From Phallusia mammillata (Eukaryota > Chordata > Ascidiacea > Phlebobranchia > Ascidiidae): 64,000 nucleotides of DNA. The stretch covers positions 139,376-203,375 of the forward strand of contig QLIY01000176.1 of assembly GCA_003260075.1 (NCBI GenBank), read 5' to 3'. The position numbers and the translations under genes were made by a program. Of this stretch, positions 22,051 through 35,749 are shown piece after piece; position 1 is the first letter of the stretch; every line of letters begins with the position of its first letter. Below the pieces are notes generated by a model. That model saw nothing but the letters and a program-made list of their open reading frames with translations. It searched no databases and was not told the origin of the DNA.

Positions 22051-24645
22051 ATGAACTTCAGTAAGGCATTACCATCGTCCGTGCGTGCTTTGATCAGGAG
22101 CGGAGAATTAAAGCATCTCAAAACGACCTTGTACTGTGAAAGTTACAAGCAAGCAAATATTGTAATCTTGCCCAGTGCGCTTGCTGCGGACTTTGGCAAT
22201 TTTGCTAAACAGAATTTTGGCGCCATACCGTTACTGTACACCAGCAAACCGGGCGAGTTCGACGCTCCGGATTTGTGCCAAGATTCGGATATTCGAACCG
22301 ATCTTCCTTTGTACACGGTAATCCGAAATGGCGTTGCCGAATCTCAGGTTGAAAGTTTACAAGGTTGGCATTCTTTTAACTGTATAATACTTGTGGGAAG
22401 TGTTAGGGCTAAACCGTATGCCAATTTCCTGGGCGTTGCTCTAACAGCATAAAGGCTACATCAATCCGAGGCTGCTTCCTCTTTTCATACACAACAAACG
22501 AAAGCCGAATTATTTCCTTCTTGTTCAAGCATATGCGTTTTAAACATTCACCAGTGTTTTAAGTATGGAGACATAATATTTTAGTGAGTTATTTAATTCG
22601 TGTTACTCTTGTCGTACAGATTTCAACCTTTCGGACATGGTCACTTTTTACATCGGGTGTAGCTTTTCGTTTTTAAACACGTTGGTCGAAAACGGGGTGG
22701 CCAAACCCCTTCCACCTGGAAACAATGTGGCCATCTACAGAACCAACCTTGACTGTTCTGCTAGTGGTCCGTTTAAATGCAAGATGATTGTCAGTATGCA
22801 GCCTGTCCCCCAAAACAAACTTAATTTAGCGGCCGACCTTTCCAACTTTCTGGACGACGTTCATGGTGCCCCGGTACATTACGGATCACCAAGTACGCTA
22901 GCGATGTTGTGATTATTGTTAAAAAATATACTACCTTGCACAGTTTCAGCTAGTTCATAATGCATTACAAATATAAGTTACGATTGGAAAATGGCACACA
23001 TGTATACGGTATTAATAATTAAACATTACTAAATCGTTTTTTTCGTTGTGATTTGATAACAGTTCGAATACTTTGCTTAACTTTAACTACCTTAGCTACC
23101 TTCGTATGCCTAATTTTTGCTTTACGACAGCTTCTCTCGGAATTAAAGACCTATCACAAGTTGATTTTGGAGACACAGCAGTTGTTGAAGAAGGTTATGT
23201 GCCCGTATTTTGGTGTTGTGGCATAACCGGCACCGAAGCTTTGAAGGCAGCCAAGATCGACCTGTCCTTTTCCCATGCCCCTGGACGGATGTTTGTTACG
23301 GACGTTGCGCAAGAAGTCCCCGATCTAAATCGTAAGCCACCAGAAACCCTGTCTGAGGTTGTCCAGTTTTCGGCGAAGAACCAAAGCTACACTGTGTTGT
23401 CAAAGCGCACTCTAGCTGCTCTTGATCAACTGGCAGCCACGACAGAGCAAGATCCTGGCCGTAGAGGAATTCAACATTTGGTTGTACAGGGAGACTTTGT
23501 CAAGGCTTGTCTTGCTCTTTCACACGCGCAAAGTGTTGCACTGATAACTGGTTTTCCAGTTCACGACTTTGACCCACCAGATGAGACAGATGGTCTCCCA
23601 GGTGAGGTAGTTTCGTTAATGTTTACCTTTACTGCAATACTTACGTAAAAGTTTTTTCAGGTATTATTAGTTTGGCAGCATCCCTTCAATGTCTTGGAAA
23701 AAGTGTAACGTTAATTGTTGATGCTCATACACTCGATTTCAACCAGTCCATCGCAAAACGATGTCATAAAGAGGGCTTATTGCCGAAAGAATTGCAAATA
23801 GTTCCATTTCATCCAAAACAACCACTGGAGGGACAACTGTGCAATTCAGGCCGTCTTTATGATGTCGTCCTTGCATCTGAACGATGTGGAAGGGCAAGAG
23901 ATGGTTGCTATTACGGCATGAAAGGCAAGAATATCACAGATCGCCTTACTCCCATTGATGATCTATTTGAGGCGGCTTCTAATCACTCTGATATTGTTAC
24001 GATTGCAATTGGTGACGGTGGCAACGAGCTTGGGATGGGAAAAGTTGTCCAGAAAGTAAGAGAGCACATTCCATTGGGTGAAAAAGTTGCCTGTGTAACT
24101 GCATCAGATCTCGTGCTTGCTGCAGGTATTTAATGTGGTGTATTCGCTCATGTAACCTAACCAGTGGCAGTGCGGGTGACTTGTTGTTTTGTTTAATTTA
24201 GGTGTGTCTAACTGGGCATGTTATGCACTCGGCTTGGCGTTATACACGCTTAAGTCTTGTTCCATCCACGATCGGTATTTAAGAAAAGCGATCGGATTTC
24301 CATCAGACACAAAGTTCATGGAAAAGTACATGCCGTCTTACACAAGGGTAATTTGTTAAATGCAAGCCCCCCCCCCAGCGATCGGATTTCCATCAGACAC
24401 AAAGTTCATGGAAAAGTACATGCCTTCTTACACCAGGGTAATTTGTTAATGCAATGTCCGTTGGGCGATTTACAACTAAATTGTGATGAAACGCTGTTTA
24501 GGAAAAAAAGATACTGGAAGTTATAGAAGACTTCGGAATAAAGGATGGTATAAGCCCTGATCAGGCAATGTCAGTCGACGGAATGTATTTCGATGAACAG
24601 CACGCCACTGTTATCAAAGACCTGAGAACAATTGCTGGGTTGTAA
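22051..24645 (+). CDS. DGLUCY: DGLUCY, D-glutamate cyclase, copy B (complete)
   Basis: Six exons join in frame: 22051-22363, 22620-22892, 23131-23601, 23661-24125, 24202-24347, 24502-24645 (603 residues; human about 616). The first domain has [35 protein letters not shown] and [11 protein letters not shown]. The second domain keeps [38 protein letters not shown] and [13 protein letters not shown]. The enzyme turns D-glutamate into 5-oxo-D-proline in mitochondria; no clear targeting peptide was seen at the N-terminus. Exons 2 and 5 have exactly the same lengths (273 and 146 bp) and phases as in copy A, so the pair arose by tandem duplication. Part of exon 5 is repeated in intron 5 after a C-run, probably an assembly fault. 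Confidence 0.92.
24287..24449. repeat. Direct duplication of a DGLUCY exon 5 end split by a 10-C run (24367-24376)
   Basis: The segment starting AGCGATCGGATTTCC at 24287 recurs at 24377, with two or three substitutions (for example CCGTCTTACACAAG against CCTTCTTACACCAG). It adds a false partial exon. Likely an unmerged contig overlap. Confidence 0.8.
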
Positions 24646-25413
24646 AGACTGGGTGATAGCTGATTTGTACACTTTGCAATTACAGTTAATTTGTTTGGTC
24701 TAATTTCTGTGTAATTTGGTGTTATAGTGTGAACAACTGATCTGGAACTGATAAATCCTGCCTTCATTAAGACAAACGGTTTGCTGCAGTATTTGTTTTG
24801 AAGTCCGTTTTGGGTGTCAATTAAACGTTCAAACATACTTTTTCCTGGTTTGATACGACTGGTGTGTAATTCCACTGTTTTATTAAAAGAAAGTTAAAAA
24901 CAAGAGATCAACGATTGCCTGCAGTGACAATTGTCTGAAAGAAACGAAACAAAACGCACAAAAAACATCTTTAAGGCACATGCGTAGTTCAATCGACAGT
25001 CCAAACTCTGTTCTGTGAATCGCCACCAAAGAAACAAATTATATTGGACATATGTGCGGCGGCGGCACCGTTTCACGCAAAATGCGAAGTCGATCTCTTT
25101 AAATAGGCAGCGTGAAGAAGTCGGGAGGTGCAACGTCAAATACGCAGGAACAGAAAAAAATGCAATATATCAACACACGGTCATGATTGGTGTCTTCACG
25201 TTTAGTCCCATGTTTTTACATCGCGCCTCTTTGGGTCGTTTCGTTGTCACTGGAAAGCTGTGTGTTTGTACAAATCTTCGACTTTATAAATATCTGCGAA
25301 AAAAGAGATAGAAACCCCCTAGAAAAGCAATTCTGTACTGCAAAGCATAAAAAACGAAGGTAGCACATAAACGAAAACGAAAGACAAAAAAAAAACGAAT
25401 TTGAGTCCTTAAA
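24646..25413. terminator. Convergent 3' region between DGLUCY copy B and FRMD6
   Basis: The two genes end facing each other. TTTATTAAA around 24890 offers ATTAAA for the plus strand and AATAAA for the minus strand at nearly the same place. If used, FRMD6 would have a 3' UTR of about 500 bases that overlaps the end of DGLUCY transcription. Nothing else was recognised. Confidence 0.4.
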
Positions 25414-27580
25414 TCACACTATCACTTCTTTAAAGCTATCCATGAAAACAGATGGTCGTGAGGTTAGTGCAGCGTCATTATAACAGGATCCGTTGCCTTG
25501 CTGGTGCGCTGCATAGGATGGAGGCAGGGCGCCGGAGGCCAGGTGGTAAGAGACTGGACGGCGACGATCGCCGTGTGCGCGTTCGTGTTTCGTGCGCAGC
25601 AGGACTTCATGTTTGTGAGGTGTGTTTCCTGCAGAGCTCACGTGTCCATTAGGTTTCGCTGAAGAGTGTCCCGAATGCTTTTTAGGCTTGGCAGCTTTGG
25701 CGTTGCTACTGTCCTGCTGGCGCTGGACACGCGAGTCCGACAGCTTTCTGTGCTGGGCGGCAAGGGTCTTGTGGCAGGCGTCGCTCATTTTGCGTTGATG
25801 CGTGACAGCGTCGGCTTGTTCCAGTCTGTCGCTGCTTGCTGTCATGCTCGTTGGCAAGTCGCGTTGTCGGCTGCTGCGTGTAAGTGTCCCGTGTTCTGTC
25901 ACATGGCAAAGATCATCGACACTTTTTTCGGCCTTTAGGGTAGACGAAAAATACGGGCCCGCGACCTGTTGGTCTTGTTTAGCACCCAAACTGATCGGCC
26001 CTTCCTGCATTGATTTATGGCGGTGGTGACGCTGGTGATCTTTTTTAGTGTGGCGTTCATGCTTAAACAGCGGTTGGTGGGAGTTGTGGTGACTGTGTAG
26101 AGACGAGTCGATGCTACCGCTGCGTTTCATATTTCCCGAAGACCGGGAACCACGCTTGCGGTGGTGTTTGCGTCCACCATGTGATCTGTGCTTCTCTGGA
26201 CTTGTAATCACAACCTCGCTCTGTACGTTCCCGTCCAAATCAACTGACTGTGATCTGTACAAAATCAGATTGTCTATAATGCGGTGCGTTTACAAATGTG
26301 CAGTAGCTTTTGTTAGTGGTATGTTGGGGATATAATAACAAAGGGTTTCGTATGTTGTTTAACTCACCTTGTTTGCAAGAAAACTGAATCAATATCGTCG
26401 TAAAACGTTCTTGAGCCTGTGCGCTTCGGTCCTGACAAATATTCAGGACTGGAGTTTCTGGCCGACAACGCTTGATGGGATATTTTCACTGGTTCGCTGG
26501 AAATCAAATCGTGGGAAACGCTATTTTTGACGGGTACTGATACAGGCCTTGCTAAACTCGACGAAGTGTATTCGCTACGAGGATTGTCGTTGATCTTCGG
26601 AGTAGCTGGAGCAGATGGCAGTTCTGCTTTGGATATCCGCAATTTAGCGGTTTTAGGCGGTAATGTGTTTGTGGTCAGCACAAATGCTTCTCCCCCCCCC
26701 CATGGGATATTTTCACTGGTTCGCTGGAAATCAAATCGTGGGAAACGCTGTTTTTGACGGTTACTGATACAGGCCTTGCTAAACTCGACGAAGTGTATTC
26801 GCTACGTGGACTGTCGTTGCTCATCGGAATAGCTGGAACAGCTGGCAGTTCTGCTTTGGATACTCGCAGTTTAGCGGTTTTAGGCGGTAATGTGTTTGTG
26901 GTCAGTACAAATGCTTCCCCCCCCCCCCAGGTTCTTGCGGCAGCAATTCAATTGGTGGGGTCGCGGGCGCTTGGTTTAATGGGATTGTTTCTCGAACCGT
27001 TTGTTCACTTTTCACCGATTCCGAAGAAGTTTCTGCAAAGTTGCCACAAACCGTTGAGATATGTAGTAAATTCTGTCTACTTGTGGTTAATATATCTATC
27101 ATTCTTTTTTCCCAAATACCTTTTAGTCTTCAATGGTACGTTATCTTTAATACAAAACACGCATACAAAACAAACACAAACACCTACACTTTTAAGGGCG
27201 TGGTTCGAACAGCTAGTAATAAGCTCATGTAAGTCATTATGTCTTCGCAATGATCAAACCAACTTGTACAGTAATTACCTGGTTCGACAGCTTTGTCCAA
27301 ATCATCGTGAGATCCATTAGGACTTGATTCGGTCAGCCCCCCCCCCTTGTGGTTAATATATCTATCATTCTTTTTTCCCCAAATACCTCTTAGTCTTCAA
27401 CGGTACGTTATCTTGAATACACAACACGCATACAAAACAAACACCTACACTTTCAAGGGCGTGGTTAGAACAGCTTGTAATAACCTCATGTAAGTCATTA
27501 TGTCTTCGCAATGATCAAACCAACTTGTACAAGTAATTACCTGGTTCGACAGCTTTGTCCAAATCATCGTGAGACCCATT

Positions 27581-27624
<44 letters not shown>

Positions 27625-30600
27625 TTCGGTCAGGTCTGTCACGCTCAAACTTTTGTGCTGTGGCGCCTCCAAGTGTTCCTGAGTGATAAAAATTACGCCA
27701 CCGCTAGGAGGACCATCGTGCTCGATCGGGTCAAAATCATCCACAAAGGCGTTGTCTGTAAGTCAAGTACAACGATTTTAGTGAAACAAAACACATTTTT
27801 TGTGCAAATTTAGGGTAATATGAAATGCACACTTGCTTTAATTCCATCAGAGTTGTAAACGGGGCCGCAATTAAGGCCCGAATTCCACATTTTATAATGA
27901 AGTCTGAATTAGGTCCTTTAGATTCACGAAGGTAAAACAGTGTAAAGTAACACTTTCATTCAAACTTAAGCCTGAACCCGAAATGAAAAGCATGGCCTGA
28001 CTTACAACATTATGTGATAATATCTGAAACATGAGTATCATACATTAAAGAGCTTGTTCCGACAAGAATAAACAATAGTACCAAACAGTCAAATAAAAAG
28101 TTTGTTTTCTTACCGTCCTCTTCCTCTTCGGTCCTCTGCTTTGAATCACTCTCGATTCCAGATGTGTGCGAGCTTCCGTGACTTGTACTAGAATTATACG
28201 ACTTATACAGTTTGTCGCGACCTGAAAATAACAAGGTGTTTCACAGCTTATCGATGTTGCTTCAGCACACACAAAAACCTATATTATTAAAAATGCTGGT
28301 CTAATGTGAAACGTTTAATGGTGAAACTTACCGTCTTTGCTGTTGTTGGAAGCAGGACTCTTTCCACAGTCATCCAAATCTCCAACCAGTCTTTCCGAGG
28401 CGAACTTTTCCTTTTCGAGGTCCTGACCGCTGATGTAAGATTCTCTGTACGCACGTCGACCTGTCAACAGAAAACATTACAGTTAATGACTTACACACTT
28501 CAACAAGTATCGCCGGCTTGTTAAGATAGCCCATTTTAGTAACACAGAACGTAGGATGTGCTTGTATGTGAGCGCAGCACGTCAAGTAGCTACATGGTTG
28601 GTTGGCTAGGGTTTTAAAATTGGGTTAAACAGTTAAGAGGGTTGGCTTCGTTCGGCAGCTGCGTTCTGTCTTTTCTCACTAGAGACAAGGGAAATTGCAT
28701 TCCCTTTTAAGTTCTTCTTCTCTGAAGTGTTTATAGATAACAAATGTTTACAAGCCCCATCGAGACCATAGGAAAACTGCTATTTACTTGTATGTGCAAA
28801 AGATACAACAAAAATTCCTGTATATGTTTTTTAATAGTTGAACTTATCCCTCGCAGCATTTACGGTAATCGTCCGGCACAGACATTGAGTAAAACGGTTA
28901 CAGGAATAGCTATCAGACTAGAATATGACATCATGGTCATATTTTATCAAAGGGTCTTCAAGCAGTCATGTTTACAAGCATTTCCTGTAACTTGTGGGCA
29001 GACCCATGTTAAAGCCTAGCTCGCGCCTTGTCTATTTTCTCACGCCTCCTGTTTACTTATTTCAGTTACTACCGTTATTTCGGAAGTGCCGAAGACTCAA
29101 CTATGATCTACTTGTTGTGTGCATTCCTCGAGGCCGATTGACATGTATTCCTAACGTGGGAGCAAGAGCTAACATGTTCTCGGTCTGATAGCCAGTGATA
29201 ATTTCTCGGGCAACGCAAACACAACAAGACATGCAAGTTGACAACGGATCTGTGGGCGTAGACATAGTGTTGGGCGATTCGTGGAAATAGGAGTGATTGG
29301 ATAAATTTTCTGGAATAGTTTAATTCTCAGTATGTCGCAACTTTCTCAATACTATTTTTTTCTATGCAATTGAAGATCCAAAACCAATATCTGTGTAAGT
29401 AATTTAGCCAAACATTTTTTTCGGCACAAACCAGGCTTTGGTTGAAACAAGAATGCGTCTTTTTCAGTCATTTATTATTTAGGGGAACTATATTTCGGCC
29501 AGTACGAGTACAAACAATCTGCAAAAATCTGAAACTAACCTTGTCGTCCATCAGACTTTCGCATGTGTTGAACATATGGAGTGAGGCTCATGTAGAGCGA
29601 GTGAGTTTCCCTTAATAAGCGTAGAAGGTACTTCGATCTTGTCTGACTGCCGGTGTAGTAAGTGAGTTTTCGACTTGACGGGAGATCTTCCGGATAGATG
29701 TCAAACCGTCGGGCCTAAAAACAAATGTGTATTATTAAAGCTCTGTAGAATAAACATTCCAACGCCTCCTTAGTATCACATTTTGATGTTTACAGCTCAT
29801 AAAGGCCGACGAAGGTCAACTGAGCAGCAGTATTACAACGCAAAATGGAACACATCATAAACTATAGCGACCGAACACATCGCTAAGTGATTTTGAACAA
29901 GCCTGTGAAGTCGAACAGTGTTCGGCACTTGACACAAGAAGTGGCGAGTTATTTACGACGATTGGAGCGCTCAGATCTGTCTGTGCATTTGACCAAAATC
30001 CGAACATCAATAGAAACTTCACACGCGCCAATTATCGTGATCTGATGCGCACGAGCAATAGACGGACGCCAACACTACGACTTCGACCATTGCTACAAAC
30101 ACACCACTTCTACTTGACATGGATGTAAAACCATCTGGGATGGTTACATATTTTTCTGTGTGCGGAGGCATTTTGGGAAGCTGTCCATCAAAAATAGTAT
30201 GTACCGCCTACACAAAGCTTGAAATCGTTTTCAACAGAACTATTCTAATTAACATTCGCCCAATGTACAATAACTAATCTGGACTCACTTCGATGAAAGT
30301 CGCTGTTTGTCTGGTATAATTCCTCTACAGCGATGCGAGGAATTCTTGTTAATTACCGCCGTGGCTTTATTGCCGCTCTGTCTCGTTTTCAACAGAGCGC
30401 AAAGGCAAACAGCAGCTGCGCGGTGTCGACAAACAAAGTGAAGTTGCTCAAACCGACAATCAGAGTCAACCATGATGCGACATTATAACATGACATTATA
30501 ACACAACGACAAATAATAGGATTTAGCGATGAAAATAATCATGCCCAGCGGTGCGGTGGCTCGGCGGAAAGCGCGGCAGGGCGACTATGGGATTTGTTTA

Positions 30601-33600
30601 GCACAGGAAATTACGGATTAGGTGGAGGGCAAGAATCATCTTCACAGTTAAGTCTGGTTACGAATTAGACGGTATTTTGATTTTGACAGCTAGGCAGTTT
30701 TGTGTTGTTTGGGCTTTTTTAAGTTAAAGTTTCCGCTGCATATTTTGATTTGGTGGACACACAAACGTTGCCGTCAAGTTCTAGTTACAAAACTTGCTGA
30801 GAAGTAAAATACCGTACACTGCAATCTGCAGTATGATTTCCATTTTTGATAGAACCCAACTTAGGGTCCAATGAAAAATAGATATTGCGACAGTTCAATT
30901 CAAAAAATAAACAACTGAAGATTCCGACATCAAGTATTTCGCAGTAAAATACAAATACGTCAAATGGTGTCATTTATCTACTTCGGTGGTATTTTACAGG
31001 ACCTTCGATCAGTTTTACGGCTTATACTAGTCTACTTCGCCAAAGACAGGAAATCGCTCGTCCAAGGCTCACCCTTCAGGGAAGTTCACGCATCAACAAC
31101 GTCACGTGACTTACACATCACGTGACACGCGCGGTGTTCGGTGAGTTGCGTGACAAGGATTCATGCAAGCTTTGCTGCTTGTCGCCGTGAACGTTTTTAT
31201 GACAGTTCTGTGCGTAGAACCGCTCATACCAAAACCCGAACCAAAGAACTTTTGCAGTTGTTTGTGAAGTGTTTCTTCAATAGATTACAGGTTTACGTGC
31301 TCTCGAGTCGAAACAATTGCAACGTTTTGGGCCGAATTTGCACTCAAACACAATATCTATTCTCCATGATTGCGATTGGGAGCAACCCAAAGGCTGTACA
31401 GTGTATAAACTAGCACCACTACGCCAGTTTCTATTTTTAACCCTTAGAGCCAGCAACAAAGCAAACGGTCACGTTGTTTTGACTTCAGGTATTTTTCGTC
31501 TATTGGTAATCACTCACCGCGAAAAAGAGGCGACCCACTTTTGCCCAGGGAAACTCAAAGTCGAGGAGGTGACTGCCGTCCTTAGCCACGTGATGGATTC
31601 GAATGCCCTGGTGGTAGATGCCCAAGATCACTGAAGCTTCTGTTTCTTTCTTGGTCTGAAAAACAACAAACAAACATTTATATTACAGAGTACGGGATAA
31701 TTACATTCACAAGATACACGGTCTAATAGTAAGCAATTGGATATATAGATTTGAGCGAAATAAAACAGTTAAATGGCAATAGCAAATGCAGATCATACTA
31801 TTTTGCACATGTAAGTTGTTAGATTGCCTGATTTTAATATCAGAGTACGCACAAAACGTATATGCTTGCCATAAGTTTGCAAGTGTCTGCGTTTACGCCA
31901 TTAACAGATAATGGTGTCAAACCATGCAAACAGTCGCGCGCAATCCACACACGCTAAAGGTTGCACAAAAGTTACATCCGAAAGCGAGACAGTCAAAACA
32001 GGAAGTGCGTGAGGTCCTCAGCCACCGGTCGTTGTTAACAATTGATTTTTCACGTCAACCGTAGCGCCACCATTTCAGACAGCAGTGGTGTAACACAAAA
32101 CGTAACGTTACACCTTCTCGACTTGGTTGTACCGCAGTAATGCATTGGGCAGTGGAGTGGGATCCTTTGCCGCATTTATAACCGTCAACTATTTCCCACT
32201 AACTCTAGCCCTGGTAGCCGTTACAGTAATGACGTCATGGGTAGTATCTCTCATTTAAAACGAAAACGAAAGACCCACAACAGTTTGTGTGTGTCCAGAA
32301 CACACAACAACTCCCCTCCATTGTCTTAGGTGTCCGATTTCGAACGGTTTTGTGACAACGGCGCGTTTTGAAACAAACGTTCAGTCTGCTGTTAAGAGAT
32401 ACGCTGGCCACAACACCGTTCCTGCCGTTTGGCTCCACGGCAAACAACCGTAGTTTTGGAAAATTGCCCCGATAAAAGCTAATTTCCAGACGTGTCTGTG
32501 TGTGTTGACCACAATGAAACATAAGCTGCATTGAGGGACCATGGAAAGGTTTCGATACAACAGTTTGGCATTAAACCTTGTCCAACCACACATTTTAGGG
32601 TGTTGAAATGTTGAAGCTGGGCAAAAAGCTTTTTAACGGGACCCTGCTGATAATCTGTTGTGGTATATACTCCTAGCACAACAGCAATAAGCAAAGCTTG
32701 CCACAATGACCGCAAAGAAGCTTGGTATGACATCGCAGTGTGCAATTGACTTTCAACGCTGGGAATGACAACAGAAGCAGCGGGTTGTCAGTTATTTTGC
32801 GGCGCCCACTTTATCCTAGCGAAGAAGTGTTGTTTGGACATACAGCCGTAATCACTCGACCAGCCTCGACTGACAACTTTATTGTAAAAACCTGGTGAAT
32901 CACGCCAAGATATCGTCGCTGACTTCGGCAGACGCTGATTGGTCATAACGTTGAAGACAGCGCATAAATACAGTGATGCAATATCGGGCGTGGTTCACAT
33001 CTTTAGCTAGTCAAGCGGAAGCAACTCTATGATTCAAATATTTTGTAACGCGCAAAAATTCGTTTACGCGAAATAATATTTTGTTGTGTAATACATGTTT
33101 GCGAGAAACAAGTTTAACAGTTCGAGCGTCCACGCCACGAGCAAAGCTTCACAGTCAATTGTACTTGATTGTGTCCAAGACACGATTACGATGGGCGAAC
33201 ACGCCCGTGTTGATCCGAGGACCAAACACTTTTCGCACGTTTACCAGGTTGACCAAGCGATCTAAGACGGGAAATGGCGCCAATTCAACCACTTGACTAA
33301 CACAGGTCTGTTTATGGAGCATGTTGGAACAAAATTCGCTCCTGCTTCTACCGTAAAATTTATTTAACGAATTAAAAACTGACCTAAATTATACGAAACT
33401 TTTTATCGTCACGTAAATGTTAGGGTCAGTTGGCGGTATGTTTTATCGCACGAAATTTCATGTCCAAACAACAAACCCGATTGACTTTATGGCAACAGAG
33501 CTGCATATGACGGCAAACAAGGCCGGGAAACAATAAAAAACAGCAGGACATGACAGAAATGGAACAACGGGATGGGTAAATGCATTGATTGGCCCGATTG

Positions 33601-35698
33601 CAACGATGCCTAAAGCTCAAAGACAAACATGAAGCCTACATACATGACCCCAAAACCTCACAGCCACTCTCGGTTTCGGCAAAACGTAAATTATTCTTTA
33701 TAACATTTAAAAACAACGGAAGGGTCAACTTTGGGGCTAACAAATTGACCCGAAATCTTTATTTGATTAACGTGTCCAGACATTTAGTTTCCGTGACGTC
33801 AACATGGCACTTTCTCACAACAAGTCATTCGTAAAAATCTTCATTTTCGCAAAAATCAATCGACCAGCGAAATCTCGCTGACGCAGATCGGAACGAATAG
33901 ATCCGCCACACCGCTGCGGGTTGTCTGCCTAATAGACTGGAGGAAAGCCCTAGCAATCCTTTAGTGACGCACTATCTTGCTAGTCTGCGAATTGTTTAGG
34001 CGTTTTATAGAAAGCAAGTCAAGAGTCAGGCTTACGCAAACCAAACGTCACCAGTTCAATAATGAATCATTGTTTTAGTCACGGGAGAAAACGATGTGAA
34101 AATTGCTTTGGGGATATATGGTTTGGAATAAATAAGCGTTGGTCGTAAACGGAACAAACCTTGTAGAGTTTGTAGTAGTGTACGGGAACGTCTTCGATGC
34201 ATGAAGCTCTACTGATGTAATCCGCTTGGGCTTCGAAAGTCGAAGTCGTTGACAACTCGGCGTGCATCGTCGGTAAGTGGGACCACAAGTAGCCATCGCC
34301 CCACTTCTTGGCAAACTATAAACGAAAGTTATATAATGTACACATGCGGCGTGTCTAAACAGCTCTACCCATTAGCATCAAACCAAAACCACAGGGTACT
34401 TGGTATCTCTCAACAGTTCAAACGCAATATCTACTAAGACATACTGAACTAGAAGAGTGGCTTTCTGATAGCCCCCCCCCCGCATCAAACCAAAACCACA
34501 GGGTACTTGGTATCTCTCAACAGTTCAAATGCAATATCTACTAAGACCTACTGAATAAAAGTTATATTGATAATATTTTAAATCAAGAAAGCAATGCCAC
34601 ATTGTCAGTTAATTTGCAAATTTATACAGTTCTAAACTCTTACCCAAGCCGGGACATATTCATTGGGGTCAAAATATCTTCCCAAATGTTTGGCAGCATC
34701 GAACGTTCCCATGTCGAGATGCAGGGATGTGGCAGCAAGGGTAAATATTTCTTCCTCCTGGGATGGAACTTTGGATTGCAGAACATTCTTTTTTAGTTGC
34801 AGATAATAATGATGTCGTGATTTAGGGTCCCTAAATAAAATTGTAATGGTGAGAGCTAGAAAGATACACTTATGTTATGAGACGTCTACAACAGAGACAT
34901 CTTTTTTCTTGTACGAAAACCCTGAGAACGAAGTCCCTACCGCGAATGTAAATGGGACGTTGAACCAATGGTAAGTGATAAACATTCAGGGAATAGCGAA
35001 AGCTATTATCACGGAGACAGTAATTTTGCGAAAAGTAAAAGGTGTAGGCCCCCCCCCCCCTGAGAACGAAGTCCCTACCGCGAATGTAAATGGGACGTTG
35101 AACCAATTGGTTAATGGTAAGTGATAAACATTCAGAGAATAGCGAAAGCTATTAACACGGAGACAGTAATTTTGCGAAAAGTAAAAGGTGTACTATAATT
35201 TCCGTGAAAATTTATTAGAACCACAGCTTCTAATTTGAATTCCAAGCGTACCTGGAACCACGACATTCTTCTGTCTATTTTAACTAACATGCTTTGGGTA
35301 GGAAATACACAGCATATTTCAACCAATTACGTATGTTGCGGTTCAGACGGGCTCACCCGGCAGTACAGGCTCCAGTCAACAGTTTGCAATAAACGTTACC
35401 ACATGCGAAAGAAAACATCAACTCTTCGGGCAGCAACGCGAAACGCGATACTCTCATTAGCAACATGGTGTCAGCAAACCGAAAAATGTTGTCTCATTGT
35501 GGTCCGGCGGTTGGGCTCGTCGCCACTTCAACGGCATCGACACCGGGCGACTTGATGCCACATCCAACGAGCGTGTGTCAACTATAAGTGATCTCGAACC
35601 GGGATATGAACCAAGAGCAATAACTTCGGAGTCGAGCTATTTACGCGCTGGACAATCACAACAAACCCAGTAGCGTGGCGCGCGCTTCAAGTACCATT

Positions 35699-35749
<51 letters not shown>

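Noticed and set aside
25452..26335. Several plus-strand open frames opposite the last FRMD6 exon
   Set aside because: They are antisense shadows of a GC-richer histidine/serine coding exon and show no domain.
27445..27744. Open frame with a poly-glycine run over a 43-C tract; similar glycine or proline runs at 35687-35986 and 47129-47434
   Set aside because: The homopolymer residues come from the C-runs judged to be assembly spacers; only the flanking FRMD6 exon part is real.
30541..30590. A box-like GTGGCTCGGCGG in a GC-rich patch
   Set aside because: No B box follows, so neither a tRNA gene nor a SINE can be supported.
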